This document shows positions 4,577 through 13,186 of a DNA stretch of 19,675 bases, piece by piece. The stretch comes from an uncultured Eubacteriales bacterium (lineage in GTDB: Bacteria > Bacillota > Clostridia > Christensenellales > QALW01): the NCBI GenBank assembly GCA_900547955.1, contig URIR01000038.1, positions 1 to 19,675 on the forward strand, read 5' to 3'. The notes under the pieces are model-generated. The model was not told the DNA's origin. It made no database searches and saw only the letters and a program-made list of their open reading frames with translations. How positions within the stretch are numbered: position 1 is the first letter of the stretch; every line of letters starts with the position of its first letter. The position numbers and the translations under genes are program-made.

Positions 4577-6931
4577 ATGAAAGCAGTTATTATGGCGGGC
4601 GGCATAGGTTCCCGCCTGCGTCCGCTTACATGCGACTTGCCTAAACCCATGGTGCCCATAGTCGGCAAGCCGGTAATGCAGCACGGCATAGAGCTTTTAA
4701 AAAAGCACGGCATAACAGATATTGCCGCGACGCTTATGTATATGCCGGGAGTTATAAAAAACTATTTTAAAGACGGTCGGGATTTTAATGTAAATTTAAA
4801 CTATTATATTGAAGAAACCCCGCTGGGCACAGCAGGCTCTGTTAAAAACGCAGCCCAGTTCCTGAATCAGCCCTTTATAATACTTTCAGGCGACGCCGTT
4901 ACCGACCTGGATATAAGCAGGGCAGTTAATTTCCACAGGGAAAAGGGCGCAAAGGTAACCATGGTGCTTAAACGCGAGCCCTCCCCTCTTTCATACGGTG
5001 TGGTGCTGATAGATTCAGATGCCCGCATATGCCGCTTTATTGAAAAGCCCTCTTGGTCGGAGGTCACGGCAAATACCGTTAATACCGGAATATATATACT
5101 GGAGCCGGATATTCTGGACTATATACCTGCCGAGCGCGCAATGGATTTCGGCAAGGAGCTTTTTCCCGAGCTGCTTCGCCGCGGAGTACCGATGTACGGC
5201 TATATAACAGATGATTACTGGTGTGATATCGGAGATTCCTCCGCGTATTTCAACGCGCATATGGCCTTTCTTTCCGGGCGCTTAAAGCTGGAAACGCCGG
5301 CCAGGGATTACGGAAACGGAATTTTCCTGGAAGAGGACGCGGCAGTTCAGGACGTCGCTCTGCTGAACGGCCCGGTATATATAGGCAGGCATTCGCGCAT
5401 AGAAAGCGGCTCGCGCATAGGCGCGTATTCAGTAGTAGGCGAAAACTGTCATATAGAAAACGCCGAGCTTCAGGGAAGCATCCTCTGGGATAACTGCGTA
5501 ATTAAGCCGGGCAGCGTGGCGCGCCACGCCATAATATGCGATAACGTTATTCTCCGGCAGAACTCCCGAATCTGCGACCGCGCCGTTATAGGCCGCGGAG
5601 CGCGTATAGGCCAGTATTCAACAGTCAACGCCAATGTGCGGGTATGGGCCAACGCAGTAATCCCTCCTGAAAGCAATGTAAAGGAGGATGTGCTCTACAG
5701 CGCGGGCGAAAAGCTGGCGCTGGGCGAATACGGACTGCACGGAATACTCTCTGAGGATATATTTCCCCGCACTCTGCTATATCTCGGCCAGGCTCTGGGC
5801 CAAAGCTATAAAAGCGTCCTTATAGCTTCAGACGACTCCCCCGCCGGAAAAACTCTCGCCCTTCTGGCAGCCTCCGGCGTCTGCACGGCGGGCGCTCAGG
5901 CAGTACTTGCGCAGAACTGCGTGCTGCCCTGGGCGCGCGCGGCCCTTTTGGAGCAAAAGGCGGCCTGCGGAGTATTTATTCAGACTGATAAGGAAACTAT
6001 TATTACAATTCTGGATTCAGACGGCGCCAATCTGCCTGCTGAAAAAGCCCGGGAGCTTGAGCGTGCCCTAAATTCAGGCGAATATAAATGCGTGCCCGCT
6101 CAGGAAACAGGCGCCCTCCGGCTATTTAACGGCGCCGCTCAAATATATGAAAATCATATCCTTTCGGTAATCCGCGGCCGCAGCGACGGCAAGGCTCTCG
6201 TAATAGGGGGCAATAAGAAAAACGCCGCGGCCGCAAGGGATATTCTCTCCAAATTAGGCTTCAGAGCCATAGAAGCCCAAAACGGCATAGGCGCATGCGT
6301 GCGCGAGTATTCAGCATGTCTCGGCATGTGCCTGAACCGCTTCGGAGAGATAACCGAGCTTTATGACCAAAACGGGCAAAGGCTTTCCTACGAGCAATAT
6401 ATGCTCCTGCGCGCGCGGCTGGCCGCCGCCTGGGGCGCTAAAAGGGCCGTGCTGCCGCCCTTTGCCTCCGAATGCTTAATACGTCTTATGGAGCCTTACG
6501 CCCCCTGCGTGCGCTGCCGCCCTGACGCCGGAGTATTCATGAAAGCTGTGCTCAGCGAGGATAAAGGCAGCCGCGCCGCTTTTGATATATACTTTGACGG
6601 GACCTGCTTCGCCGCCGCGCTGAGCCGGTACCTGCAAAATGAAAAAGCCATGCTCAGCGATTTATGCAATATCAATACGGTGGTAGCCTCGGGAGAAATA
6701 AGATGCGCTCATTCGGACAAGGGCCGCATTATGCAGCGTATAAGCTCCCGCCCTGATTTTGGAGAACCCTTCGGCATTAAAAGGGATTCTGGCTATATCA
6801 CAGTCATTCCCGACAACGAGCGGCCGGTATTAAAATTCTATATAAGCGCCGTAAATGAGGAATACGCGCGCGAATTAAGCATAGATTTAGCCCGCCTGTT
6901 GGAAGAGAGCGCTCAGAAGGAGAAAAAATAA
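4577..6931 (+). CDS. Sugar-1-phosphate nucleotidyltransferase fused to a degenerate phosphomutase module (784 aa)
   Basis: Residues 1-235 are an NTP_transferase domain: AGGIGSRLRPLT (7-18) with the KP at 23-24, GTAGSV (84-89), LSGD (103-106) and WCDIGD (215-220). Residues 245-370 are hexapeptide repeats of a left-handed beta-helix (GPVYIG, SRIGAYSVVG, AVIGRGARIG). Residues 390-784 align in order with alpha-phosphohexomutases but lack the catalytic signatures: the T-A-S-H-N-P serine loop reads IQTDKE (468-473), the metal-binding DGDxDR region reads MCLNRFGE (584-591), and the phosphate-binding RPSGTEP region reads IPDNERP. The architecture is the Mpg1-like mannose-1-phosphate guanylyltransferase seen in cyanobacteria and some Bacillota. 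It may make GDP-mannose, but UDP- or ADP-glucose cannot be excluded. An active phosphohexomutase lies about 7.8 kb downstream. Strong AAAGGAG site. Confidence 0.85.
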   Translation: MKAVIMAGGIGSRLRPLTCDLPKPMVPIVGKPVMQHGIELLKKHGITDIAATLMYMPGVIKNYFKDGRDFNVNLNYYIEETPLGTAGSVKNAAQFLNQPFIILSGDAVTDLDISRAVNFHREKGAKVTMVLKREPSPLSYGVVLIDSDARICRFIEKPSWSEVTANTVNTGIYILEPDILDYIPAERAMDFGKELFPELLRRGVPMYGYITDDYWCDIGDSSAYFNAHMAFLSGRLKLETPARDYGNGIFLEEDAAVQDVALLNGPVYIGRHSRIESGSRIGAYSVVGENCHIENAELQGSILWDNCVIKPGSVARHAIICDNVILRQNSRICDRAVIGRGARIGQYSTVNANVRVWANAVIPPESNVKEDVLYSAGEKLALGEYGLHGILSEDIFPRTLLYLGQALGQSYKSVLIASDDSPAGKTLALLAASGVCTAGAQAVLAQNCVLPWARAALLEQKAACGVFIQTDKETIITILDSDGANLPAEKARELERALNSGEYKCVPAQETGALRLFNGAAQIYENHILSVIRGRSDGKALVIGGNKKNAAAARDILSKLGFRAIEAQNGIGACVREYSACLGMCLNRFGEITELYDQNGQRLSYEQYMLLRARLAAAWGAKRAVLPPFASECLIRLMEPYAPCVRCRPDAGVFMKAVLSEDKGSRAAFDIYFDGTCFAAALSRYLQNEKAMLSDLCNINTVVASGEIRCAHSDKGRIMQRISSRPDFGEPFGIKRDSGYITVIPDNERPVLKFYISAVNEEYARELSIDLARLLEESAQKEKK

Positions 6932-7335
6932 GCCTGCGCCGGCCCTCCCTTTTTATAACGCTCCCATCAAAAAGGCGGCGTAAAAGCAGCCGGCGGACTA
7001 AGCGCAGCCCGAATAAAAAGCCGCCTCCATCTTTAAAGCCCGCGCCCCTTTAAAATAGCAGAAGCAAAAAACACTTGCCTAAAAACAAAAAGTGCAATAC
7101 AATAAGCTTGATATGTTTGTACGGAACTAGGGTAAACTCATATTTAATAAGTTTTTGTGTTTTCCTAATTAAGCGGCGCTGGTTCGCGCGGGCCATTTAT
7201 ATTTTTAGCGGCTTTTCGTCCAATTCAGAGGCGCATAACAATATAGAACAGGCGGCCGGCGCGCTTAGGCGCTCTTAGAGAAAAAGCAGGAACTCTTATA
7301 TTGTGTTTGCCAAAATCAACAAGGAGGACTTTTTA
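6932..7335. other. Intergenic stretch, no gene recognised
   Basis: This 400-base stretch has only weak features. AGGCGGC (6973-6979) and GCCGCCT (7020-7026) form a 7-bp inverted repeat without a T-run. A TTG-initiated ORF at 7075-7278 has no ribosome binding site and an unconvincing composition. No clear promoter for the RNase J gene was found; a TTGATA at 7108-7113 has no good partner. Confidence 0.5.
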
Positions 7336-9006
7336 GTGGCAAATAAACAAACAAAAAAGCTGCGTATTATTCCCTTAGGCGGCGTGGACGAGATAGGTAA
7401 AAATATGACCGCCATAGAATACGGGGAGGATATCGTAGTAATAGACTGCGGCTCCATTTTCCCTAAAGAGGATATGTACGGAATAGATTTAGTTATTCCT
7501 GATTTCTCTTATTTGGAACGCAACCGGGATAAGGTCAAGGGCTTCTTAATAACCCACGGACACGAAGACCATATAGGCGCTCTGCCCTATGTGCTCAGAA
7601 AAATAGACGCGCCCATATACTGCACCAGCCTGACAAGGGCGCTTATAGAATATAAATTTAAAGAGCATAAGCTGAACGGAGTGGTCATAAATACCATTCA
7701 TCCCCGCGACCGGGTGCGTATAGGCAAATTTGAAGTGGAATTTATCCATACCAACCATTCCATCGCGGGCGCGGTAGCTCTGGCTATTCATACTCCCATG
7801 GGCGTGATTGTGCATACGGGCGATTTCAAGGTGGATTTTACGCCGGTAGACGGCGACCCGATAGACCTGGCCAAATTTGCGGAATTAGGCTCCAAGGGAG
7901 TGCTGCTGCTTATGGCGGACAGCACCAACGTCGAGCGGGAGGGCTTTACCATGAGCGAGCGCTCGGTAGGTCATGCTTTGGAGCGTTTTTTTGACGAAAG
8001 CGAGGACAGGCGCATAATCGTGGCCACCTTCGCCTCCAATATCCACCGCATACAGCAGATTGTGGATTTAGCCGCCGCAAGGGGCCGCAAGGTATGCTTT
8101 CTAGGCAGAAGCATGGAAAACGTAGCCTCCATAGCCATGGATATAGGCGAAATGACCGTGCCCGAGGGCATGCTTGTAGAACCTGAGCGCTTGGAAAAGG
8201 TGCCCTATGAGGAAATGGTGGTCATAACCACGGGCAGCCAGGGCGAGCCTATGAGCGGGCTGGCGCGCATGGCCAGCAACGACCACACAAAAATCAAGCT
8301 GGGCCAAAAGGATACCGTTATAATTTCGGCCAGCGCAATACCGGGAAACGAATTAATGGTTTCCAGAGTGATAAACAATCTGTTCCGCAAGGGCGTAATA
8401 GTAATATACGAGGCTCTTTACGAAGTGCATGTGTCAGGCCACGCCTGCAAGGGGGAGCTTAAGCTCATACACAGCCTGACCAAGCCAAAATATTTTATGC
8501 CTGTGCACGGCGAATACCGGCATTTGGTTCAGCACGCCATGCTGGCCGCCAGCCTGGGCATGCCTGAGGAAAACGTATTTATTCCCGAATTGGGCAACGC
8601 CCTGGAAATAACCAGGCGCAGCGCTCATATGACGGGAGGCGTGCCCGCAGGCAGCCTGCTTATAGACGGTCTGGGCATAGGGGACGTAGGCAATATAGTA
8701 ATGCGGGACCGCCGTCTGCTGAGCCAGGACGGCCTTATGGTGGTATGCCTGACCTTTGATTCAAAGACAGGCGAATTAGTCACCGGTCCCGACATAATTT
8801 CGCGCGGCTTTGTATATGTGCGCGAATCCGACCAGCTTATAGAGGAAGTCAAAAAGGTAGTGCTGGACTATTTATCAGGCTGCGAGCCCTCCAGGCACAG
8901 CGACTGGGGACTGGTCAAAAACGGGCTGCGCACCAGGCTCAAGGACTTCCTTTACACCAAAACCAAGCGCACGCCCATGATACTGCCCATTTTAATAGAG
9001 GTATAA
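7336..9006 (+). CDS. rnj: Ribonuclease J (556 aa)
   Basis: RNase J is a metallo-beta-lactamase/beta-CASP nuclease with endonuclease and 5'-3' exonuclease activity, central to mRNA turnover and rRNA maturation in Gram-positives. The zinc motif is H74-x-H76-x-D78-H79 in ITHGHEDHIGALPY; HTGDFKVD, ADSTNVEREG, TTGSQGEP and SGHACKGELK follow, with FMPVHGEYRHL before the C-terminal part. The GTG at 7336 is preferred over the in-frame GTG at 7303: AAGGAGG (7321-7327) lies eight bases before it, and the zinc histidines then take the same numbers as in Bacillus subtilis RNase J1. The length is typical. The next gene, mltG, starts 94 bases later. Confidence 0.97.
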   Translation: MANKQTKKLRIIPLGGVDEIGKNMTAIEYGEDIVVIDCGSIFPKEDMYGIDLVIPDFSYLERNRDKVKGFLITHGHEDHIGALPYVLRKIDAPIYCTSLTRALIEYKFKEHKLNGVVINTIHPRDRVRIGKFEVEFIHTNHSIAGAVALAIHTPMGVIVHTGDFKVDFTPVDGDPIDLAKFAELGSKGVLLLMADSTNVEREGFTMSERSVGHALERFFDESEDRRIIVATFASNIHRIQQIVDLAAARGRKVCFLGRSMENVASIAMDIGEMTVPEGMLVEPERLEKVPYEEMVVITTGSQGEPMSGLARMASNDHTKIKLGQKDTVIISASAIPGNELMVSRVINNLFRKGVIVIYEALYEVHVSGHACKGELKLIHSLTKPKYFMPVHGEYRHLVQHAMLAASLGMPEENVFIPELGNALEITRRSAHMTGGVPAGSLLIDGLGIGDVGNIVMRDRRLLSQDGLMVVCLTFDSKTGELVTGPDIISRGFVYVRESDQLIEEVKKVVLDYLSGCEPSRHSDWGLVKNGLRTRLKDFLYTKTKRTPMILPILIEV

Positions 9007-9100
9007 TTATTAGGAGCGCCCTGCTTATAATTTTCAGGGGCGGGGGAATTTAAAAAAAGGAGCGGCCTGCCTAAAAGCAGGCTGGTTAAGACGTCTAAGA

Positions 9101-10339
9101 ATGAAGCAACTGCTGCAAAAATGCCGGGAAAAAATAATCTCGGCCTGCAAACATATCAAGCGCTTTTGTTTAGAGCTTAGCGACAGAATTAAGGCCTTTA
9201 AGGCAAAGGACCCTAAGGACAGCCGCCTTAAAAGGGCCTGGCGCAGCTGGCTGCGCCCTACCTCCCTCTGCGCTATAAGCCTTATAATAGTCATAATTAC
9301 CGTCAGCGTAGTTTTCGGAGGCATATCCGGCTTCTTTTTCAAGGCGGTCGACCCACATGACGACAGTCCCATACTGCTTACCATTAATTCAGGCGCTTCC
9401 ATGGCCAGGGTGGCTTCTCAGCTTAAGGAGCTGGGCCTTATAAAATCCACATGGGGCATTAAGCTGCTGGCCGATTTTACCAACCGCTCCAGCAAGGTTA
9501 AAGCAGGCGAATACATATTGGATAAAACCATGAGCGTAGAAGAGATACTTGACCTTATCACCCAGCCCAAGCCCATGAGCCGGACGGTGACCATCACCCT
9601 GTACGAGGGGGACACCATAGAGGATTTTGCCGCAGCGCTGGTAGACCGCGGCGTGCTTACCTCAGACGAGGAATTTCTTGAAATGGCGCGCACGGGCGAG
9701 GGCTTGGATGTTCAGGATTATTACTTCCTTCAGGAGCTTCTTGAAAGGGAAAATGTCAAATACATGCTGGAGGGCTTTCTATTCCCCGACACTTACGAAT
9801 TCTACGTTGAAACCTCGGCTAAAACGGTAATAGAAAGAATGCTGGACCGTTTTTCCAACATATACAAGCCGGAATATACTCTCCGGGCGGAGGAATTGGG
9901 AATGAGCATGAACGAGGTTATATCTCTGGCGGCCATTATTGAAAAGGAGGGACGCGCAGACGATTTCGCCAGCATTTCGGCTGTGCTTCACAATCGTTTG
10001 GACGCAGACATGTACCTGCAGTCAGACGTAACGATACAATATGTTTTGGGTGTAAACCGTTTAGTGCTTACCCAGGACGAGCTGAACGTGGATTCACCCT
10101 ACAACCTGTATAAAAACAAGGGGCTCACACCCGGCCCGGTATGCGCGCCCAGCCGCAGAGCAATAGAAGCGGCTCTATATCCGGACGAGGATATACTAAA
10201 GGGCAATTATCTCTATTTCACCCTTACCGACCCGGCTACAGGGGTTATACACTATTCCAAAACTCTGGAAGAGCATAATCAGGTAGTGGCTCAGTACCGC
10301 GAGCTTTGGGAGAAATATGACAGCGAGCATGGGAGCTGA
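9101..10339 (+). CDS. mltG: Endolytic murein transglycosylase MltG (412 aa)
   Basis: MltG (YceG/YrrL) cuts nascent glycan strands at the membrane. A basic cytoplasmic tail of about 52 residues (longer than usual) precedes one membrane segment (about 55-78), followed by the extracellular part. The catalytic motif is AAIIEKEG with glutamate E281, then AVLHNRLDADMYLQSDVTIQYVLG and SPYNLYKNKGLTPGPVCAPS, all hallmarks of the family. The nearest ribosome binding site, AAGGAG (9057-9062), is almost 40 bases from the ATG, and no other start codon occurs in frame between. A GCCTGC/GCAGGC hairpin (9065-9082) sits in the gap and would bring the two closer. It is followed at eight bases by trmR, so the two are very likely co-transcribed. 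Confidence 0.93.
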   Translation: MKQLLQKCREKIISACKHIKRFCLELSDRIKAFKAKDPKDSRLKRAWRSWLRPTSLCAISLIIVIITVSVVFGGISGFFFKAVDPHDDSPILLTINSGASMARVASQLKELGLIKSTWGIKLLADFTNRSSKVKAGEYILDKTMSVEEILDLITQPKPMSRTVTITLYEGDTIEDFAAALVDRGVLTSDEEFLEMARTGEGLDVQDYYFLQELLERENVKYMLEGFLFPDTYEFYVETSAKTVIERMLDRFSNIYKPEYTLRAEELGMSMNEVISLAAIIEKEGRADDFASISAVLHNRLDADMYLQSDVTIQYVLGVNRLVLTQDELNVDSPYNLYKNKGLTPGPVCAPSRRAIEAALYPDEDILKGNYLYFTLTDPATGVIHYSKTLEEHNQVVAQYRELWEKYDSEHGS

Positions 10340-10347
10340 CAGCTAAA

Positions 10348-10968
10348 ATGGTAACCTCCCGCAGAACCACTCAGTATTTAAGGAAGCTTTTAAAGGAAGA
10401 AACGGCCGTACTGCGCAGCGAAGCTAATCCCTCTCTGCCGCCTGAAAGCGTTCAATTTTTACGGCTGCTTCTGCGGCTCAAGCAGCCCAAAAGCATTCTG
10501 GAAATAGGCACAAATATAGGAGGCTCGGGCATAGAGCTTCTAAAGGCCGCGCCCTACGCGCGGCTTTATACTATAGAAAGCGACGAGCTTAAGGCAAATC
10601 AAGCGCAGGAAAATTTCAGCGCGGCCGGGCTGGCGGACCGTGTGGAAATATACCGCGGCCGCGCCGAAAGCATACTTCCTTATATAACGGGCGTTTATCA
10701 ATTTATTCTTTTGGACGGACCCAAGGGACAATACGCCTCCTTTGCGCATATGCTCCTTCCTCTTTTGGAAAAGGACGGTCTGCTAATATGCGACAACGTG
10801 CTTTTCCGAGGAATGGTAACGGGGGACCGTAAAATTAAAAGCCGCAAGCGGACGCTGGTAAAAAAGCTGGATACATTTTTACAGGCTTTAAGCTCAGACC
10901 CTTCCCTTATGACGTCGATTATCCCCATAGGAGACGGACTTAGCATAAGCCTTAAGCTTAAAGACTGA
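10348..10968 (+). CDS. trmR: tRNA 5-hydroxyuridine methyltransferase TrmR (206 aa)
   Basis: This is a class I SAM-dependent methyltransferase of the catechol-O-methyltransferase-like group: motif I LEIGTNIGGSGIEL (51-64), acidic E77 for the SAM ribose, LLDGPKGQY (121-129) with metal ligand D123 and K126, and D149-N150. In B. subtilis, TrmR (YrrM) methylates 5-hydroxyuridine at wobble position 34 of tRNA to 5-methoxyuridine and is encoded between yrrL (mltG) and the U32-family genes yrrN/yrrO. The same order here (mltG, trmR, U32) supports the specific name over a generic O-methyltransferase. GGGAG (10331-10335) overlaps the end of mltG, eight bases separating the genes. Confidence 0.88.
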   Translation: MVTSRRTTQYLRKLLKEETAVLRSEANPSLPPESVQFLRLLLRLKQPKSILEIGTNIGGSGIELLKAAPYARLYTIESDELKANQAQENFSAAGLADRVEIYRGRAESILPYITGVYQFILLDGPKGQYASFAHMLLPLLEKDGLLICDNVLFRGMVTGDRKIKSRKRTLVKKLDTFLQALSSDPSLMTSIIPIGDGLSISLKLKD

Positions 10969-11286
10969 ACGGAATTTGCTTCAGTTTATAGATAATACAG
11001 CCAAAAAACCTGAATTTCTCCCCTGAACGCGGCTTATTACTCCCTATATGCGCCGCGCATAGCGCATTACTCATTCAAGGGAACCTGCGTGAATGAAAAT
11101 TCAACGCATTTTTCTGCGGTCTCAGCTATTGGCCAATTGGCCTGTTTTTAAGGCAGCTTAAAAAAGCATGCCGGAAAAACCGCTGACCGGAAACAGCACG
11201 GCAAACAGATAAATTTATAGAATTAAGGCGGCGTTATCCCCTATAAGCTGATGCGGCCTTCTCTGACTTAGGAAAGGAGAATAATA
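10969..11286. other. Intergenic stretch between trmR and trhP
   Basis: This stretch of about 320 bases contains a perfect palindrome GGCCAATTGGCC (11131-11142) followed by TGTTTTTA, which could be a weak terminator for the mltG-trmR unit. No convincing promoter or gene was found; an AAAGGAG ribosome binding site for trhP is at 11273-11279. Confidence 0.4.
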
Positions 11287-12495
11287 ATGGAGCTTTTATC
11301 CCCTGCCGGCAATATGGAGCGGCTGGAGACTGCCTTTTATTTCGGCGCAGACGCGGTTTATTTATCCGGCCGTACTTTTGGGCTGCGCGCTTACGCTGGA
11401 AATTTTGACGACGCTCAGCTGGAGCAGGCGGTTTTATACGCTCATGGGTTAGGCAAGAAGGCATATATAGCGGCCAATATATTTCTGCGCGAGCAGGACA
11501 TACCTGCCTTTAAGGATTATATCGCTTTACTCGGGCGCATAGCGGCGGACGGAGTTATTATTTCAGATTTAGGCGCGGCCGCGCTTGCAAAGGAAATCTG
11601 TCCTGAGCTTCCGTTACATATAAGCACGCAGTTCAACGCCATGAATCACCTTACCATATCATCTCTGCATAACATAGGCGCTTCGCGCATAATACTGGCG
11701 AGAGAGCTTTCCATAGAGGAGATAAGGCGAATACGGGACAATATTCCGGAAGATATTGAATTAGAAGGGTTTGTGCACGGAGCGATGTGCATGGCATATT
11801 CGGGGCGCTGTCTTTTAAGCAGCTTTTTAACGGGCAGGCAGGCTAACCGCGGCGAATGCACTCAACCCTGCCGCTGGGAATACTCACTATTGGAAAAGCA
11901 GCGGCCTAACGAATATATGCCCATAATTGAGGACGAGCACGGCACTTATATTTTAAACAGCCGCGACCTCTGCATGATAGAGCATCTTGACGACCTGCGC
12001 CGTGCAGGTATAAACTGTATAAAGATTGAAGGACGCATGAAAACCGCCTATTATACCGCCGTTGTCACCAACGCTTACCGCCGCGCACTTACTCTGCTGG
12101 AACAGGGACGCGAATTCGACCCCGCTCTTAAGGAGGAGCTTCTTACCGCCTCCAACCGAGATTTTACTACCGGCTTTTATTACGGCAATCCTCTATGCGG
12201 CGGTCAGCGTCCTCAAAGCAGCAAATGCCTGCAAAGCTATGAATTTGCAGCGCTGTGCCTTAGCTCGGACGGCTCATACGCCGTTGTTGAGCAGCGCAAC
12301 AAAATAAACCGTGGAGATATTTTAGAGATACTTTCTCCCAACAGCTATAATCATAGTACTATAAAAGCCGAACATATATTGGATATAGAAGACAATCCGC
12401 TTGAATGTGCTGATAAGGTACAGCAGATTATTAAAATCCCCTGCTCTGAACCTTTACAGAAGAACGATATATTGAGAAAACGCATTCAGAGCTAA
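11287..12495 (+). CDS. trhP: U32-family tRNA hydroxylation protein TrhP (402 aa)
   Basis: This is a peptidase-U32-type protein (YegQ/YrrN/YrrO family). The N-terminus MELLSPAGNMERLETAFYFGADAVYLSG and the signature at 161-197 (GFVHGAMCMAYSGRC, then RQANRGECTQPCRW) are diagnostic; cysteines 168, 175, 191 and 195 are the expected iron-sulfur ligands. Despite the old peptidase name, family members TrhP/YegQ form 5-hydroxyuridine at tRNA position 34, a prephenate-dependent step in E. coli. TrmR, encoded just upstream, then methylates it. B. subtilis has two such genes in this place; only one is seen here. The 318-base gap to trmR suggests its own promoter. A copy of the dispersed GC-rich repeat lies just after the stop. 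Confidence 0.88.
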   Translation: MELLSPAGNMERLETAFYFGADAVYLSGRTFGLRAYAGNFDDAQLEQAVLYAHGLGKKAYIAANIFLREQDIPAFKDYIALLGRIAADGVIISDLGAAALAKEICPELPLHISTQFNAMNHLTISSLHNIGASRIILARELSIEEIRRIRDNIPEDIELEGFVHGAMCMAYSGRCLLSSFLTGRQANRGECTQPCRWEYSLLEKQRPNEYMPIIEDEHGTYILNSRDLCMIEHLDDLRRAGINCIKIEGRMKTAYYTAVVTNAYRRALTLLEQGREFDPALKEELLTASNRDFTTGFYYGNPLCGGQRPQSSKCLQSYEFAALCLSSDGSYAVVEQRNKINRGDILEILSPNSYNHSTIKAEHILDIEDNPLECADKVQQIIKIPCSEPLQKNDILRKRIQS

Positions 12496-12570
12496 AAAAA
12501 CAATGCCTACCGCTTAAACAAAAGCTTACTAACGCGCGCTCACGGACACGGCCTTACAAAATAAAGCCCC

Positions 12571-12735
12571 GGCGGCCGCGGCGCGCGGGCGGGGTTATAT
12601 ATGCCGCGGGCTTTGTCCCGCGGCAAGGGCGCCTATATTAAATCCCTGGAATTAGAATAAATTACGGCTAAAGACTAAAACACGGATGAAAGCCTATATG
12701 CTTTGGGCGCCCTCCTTTAAAGGGCGGGGCGCGCC
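12571..12735 (+). repeat. Dispersed GC-rich repeat, copy A
   Basis: The core is 12580-12735, bounded by terminal inverted repeats GGCGCGC (12580-12586) and GCGCGCC (12729-12735). Inside are a hairpin GCCGCGGG-CTTTGT-CCCGCGGC, paired GGGCGCC boxes that bracket an AT-rich middle, and a small CGCCC/GGGCG hairpin near the right end. Bases 12571-12579 are shared only with copy C. By eye, copy B (14491-14645) differs at about eight of 155 positions. Copy A lies about 75 bases after the trhP stop, in the same direction. No transposase is encoded; it resembles a MITE or a structured 3'-end RNA. Confidence 0.85.
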
Positions 12736-12934
12736 TCAAAATCTTCTGATTTCTCCTATTATCGCCGTTGCGCAAAAAAGCACATTACAGCCACACTATA
12801 TAATATACTGACAACAATTTATATCAATAAAACAAAATATTAATAAAATCAGCAATTCAAAGAAATAAAAAACAATAAACGGCATATACATATATGCCTA
12901 TTTAAATTTAACTTATTTGCACTATAAATCATCA
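12736..12934. other. AT-rich spacer between repeat copies A and C
   Basis: This spacer of about 200 bases lies between the converging 3' ends of copies A and C. It has no gene. It contains a perfect 8-bp hairpin GGCATATA-CA-TATATGCC (12881-12898), followed by TATTTAAATTTAA. Confidence 0.5.
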
Positions 12935-13096
12935 GGCGCGCCCCACCCTTTAAATGAGGGCGCATATTATTTTTAATTTTCTAATTTGTTCAGCATTAAA
13001 GTTAATTTAAAATTATTCTAAAATCCCTATACAGGCGCCCGTGCCGCGGGACTCAGCCCGCGGCACATATAATCCCACCCGCGCGCCGCGGCCGCC
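12935..13096 (-). repeat. Dispersed GC-rich repeat, copy C (inverted, diverged)
   Basis: Read on the minus strand from 13087 to 12935 this copy has the same ends (GGCGCGCGGG, GGGGCGCGCC), the same GCCGCGGG/CCCGCGGC stem but a different loop (CTGAGT instead of CTTTGT), and the CGCCC hairpin as CGCCC/GGGTG. The AT-rich middle is largely different in sequence but similar in length. It shares the outer GCGGCCGC extension (13088-13096) with copy A. It lies 90-100 bases after the stop of the amino-acid kinase gene, in the same direction as that gene. Confidence 0.75.
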
Positions 13097-13186
13097 GAAG
13101 CTATCGCCTATAACCAAAGCGATAAAACTCGGCCGCCAAAAAACAGACTCATACCCTCTTAGCGCCTTAGCGGCATCTGAAGCGTG

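Noticed and set aside
7075..7278. Plus-strand TTG-initiated ORF of 67 codons before RNase J
   Set aside because: No ribosome binding site, no recognisable domain, mixed composition typical of an intergenic stretch.
7303..7335. Upstream GTG start for RNase J, adding 11 residues
   Set aside because: The AAGGAGG site lies inside this extension and points to the GTG at 7336, which also gives the standard numbering of the zinc ligands.
12580..12735. Repeat copy A as a simple rho-independent terminator of trhP
   Set aside because: The stems are not followed by a T-run, and near-identical or related copies occur elsewhere including a 5' leader position.
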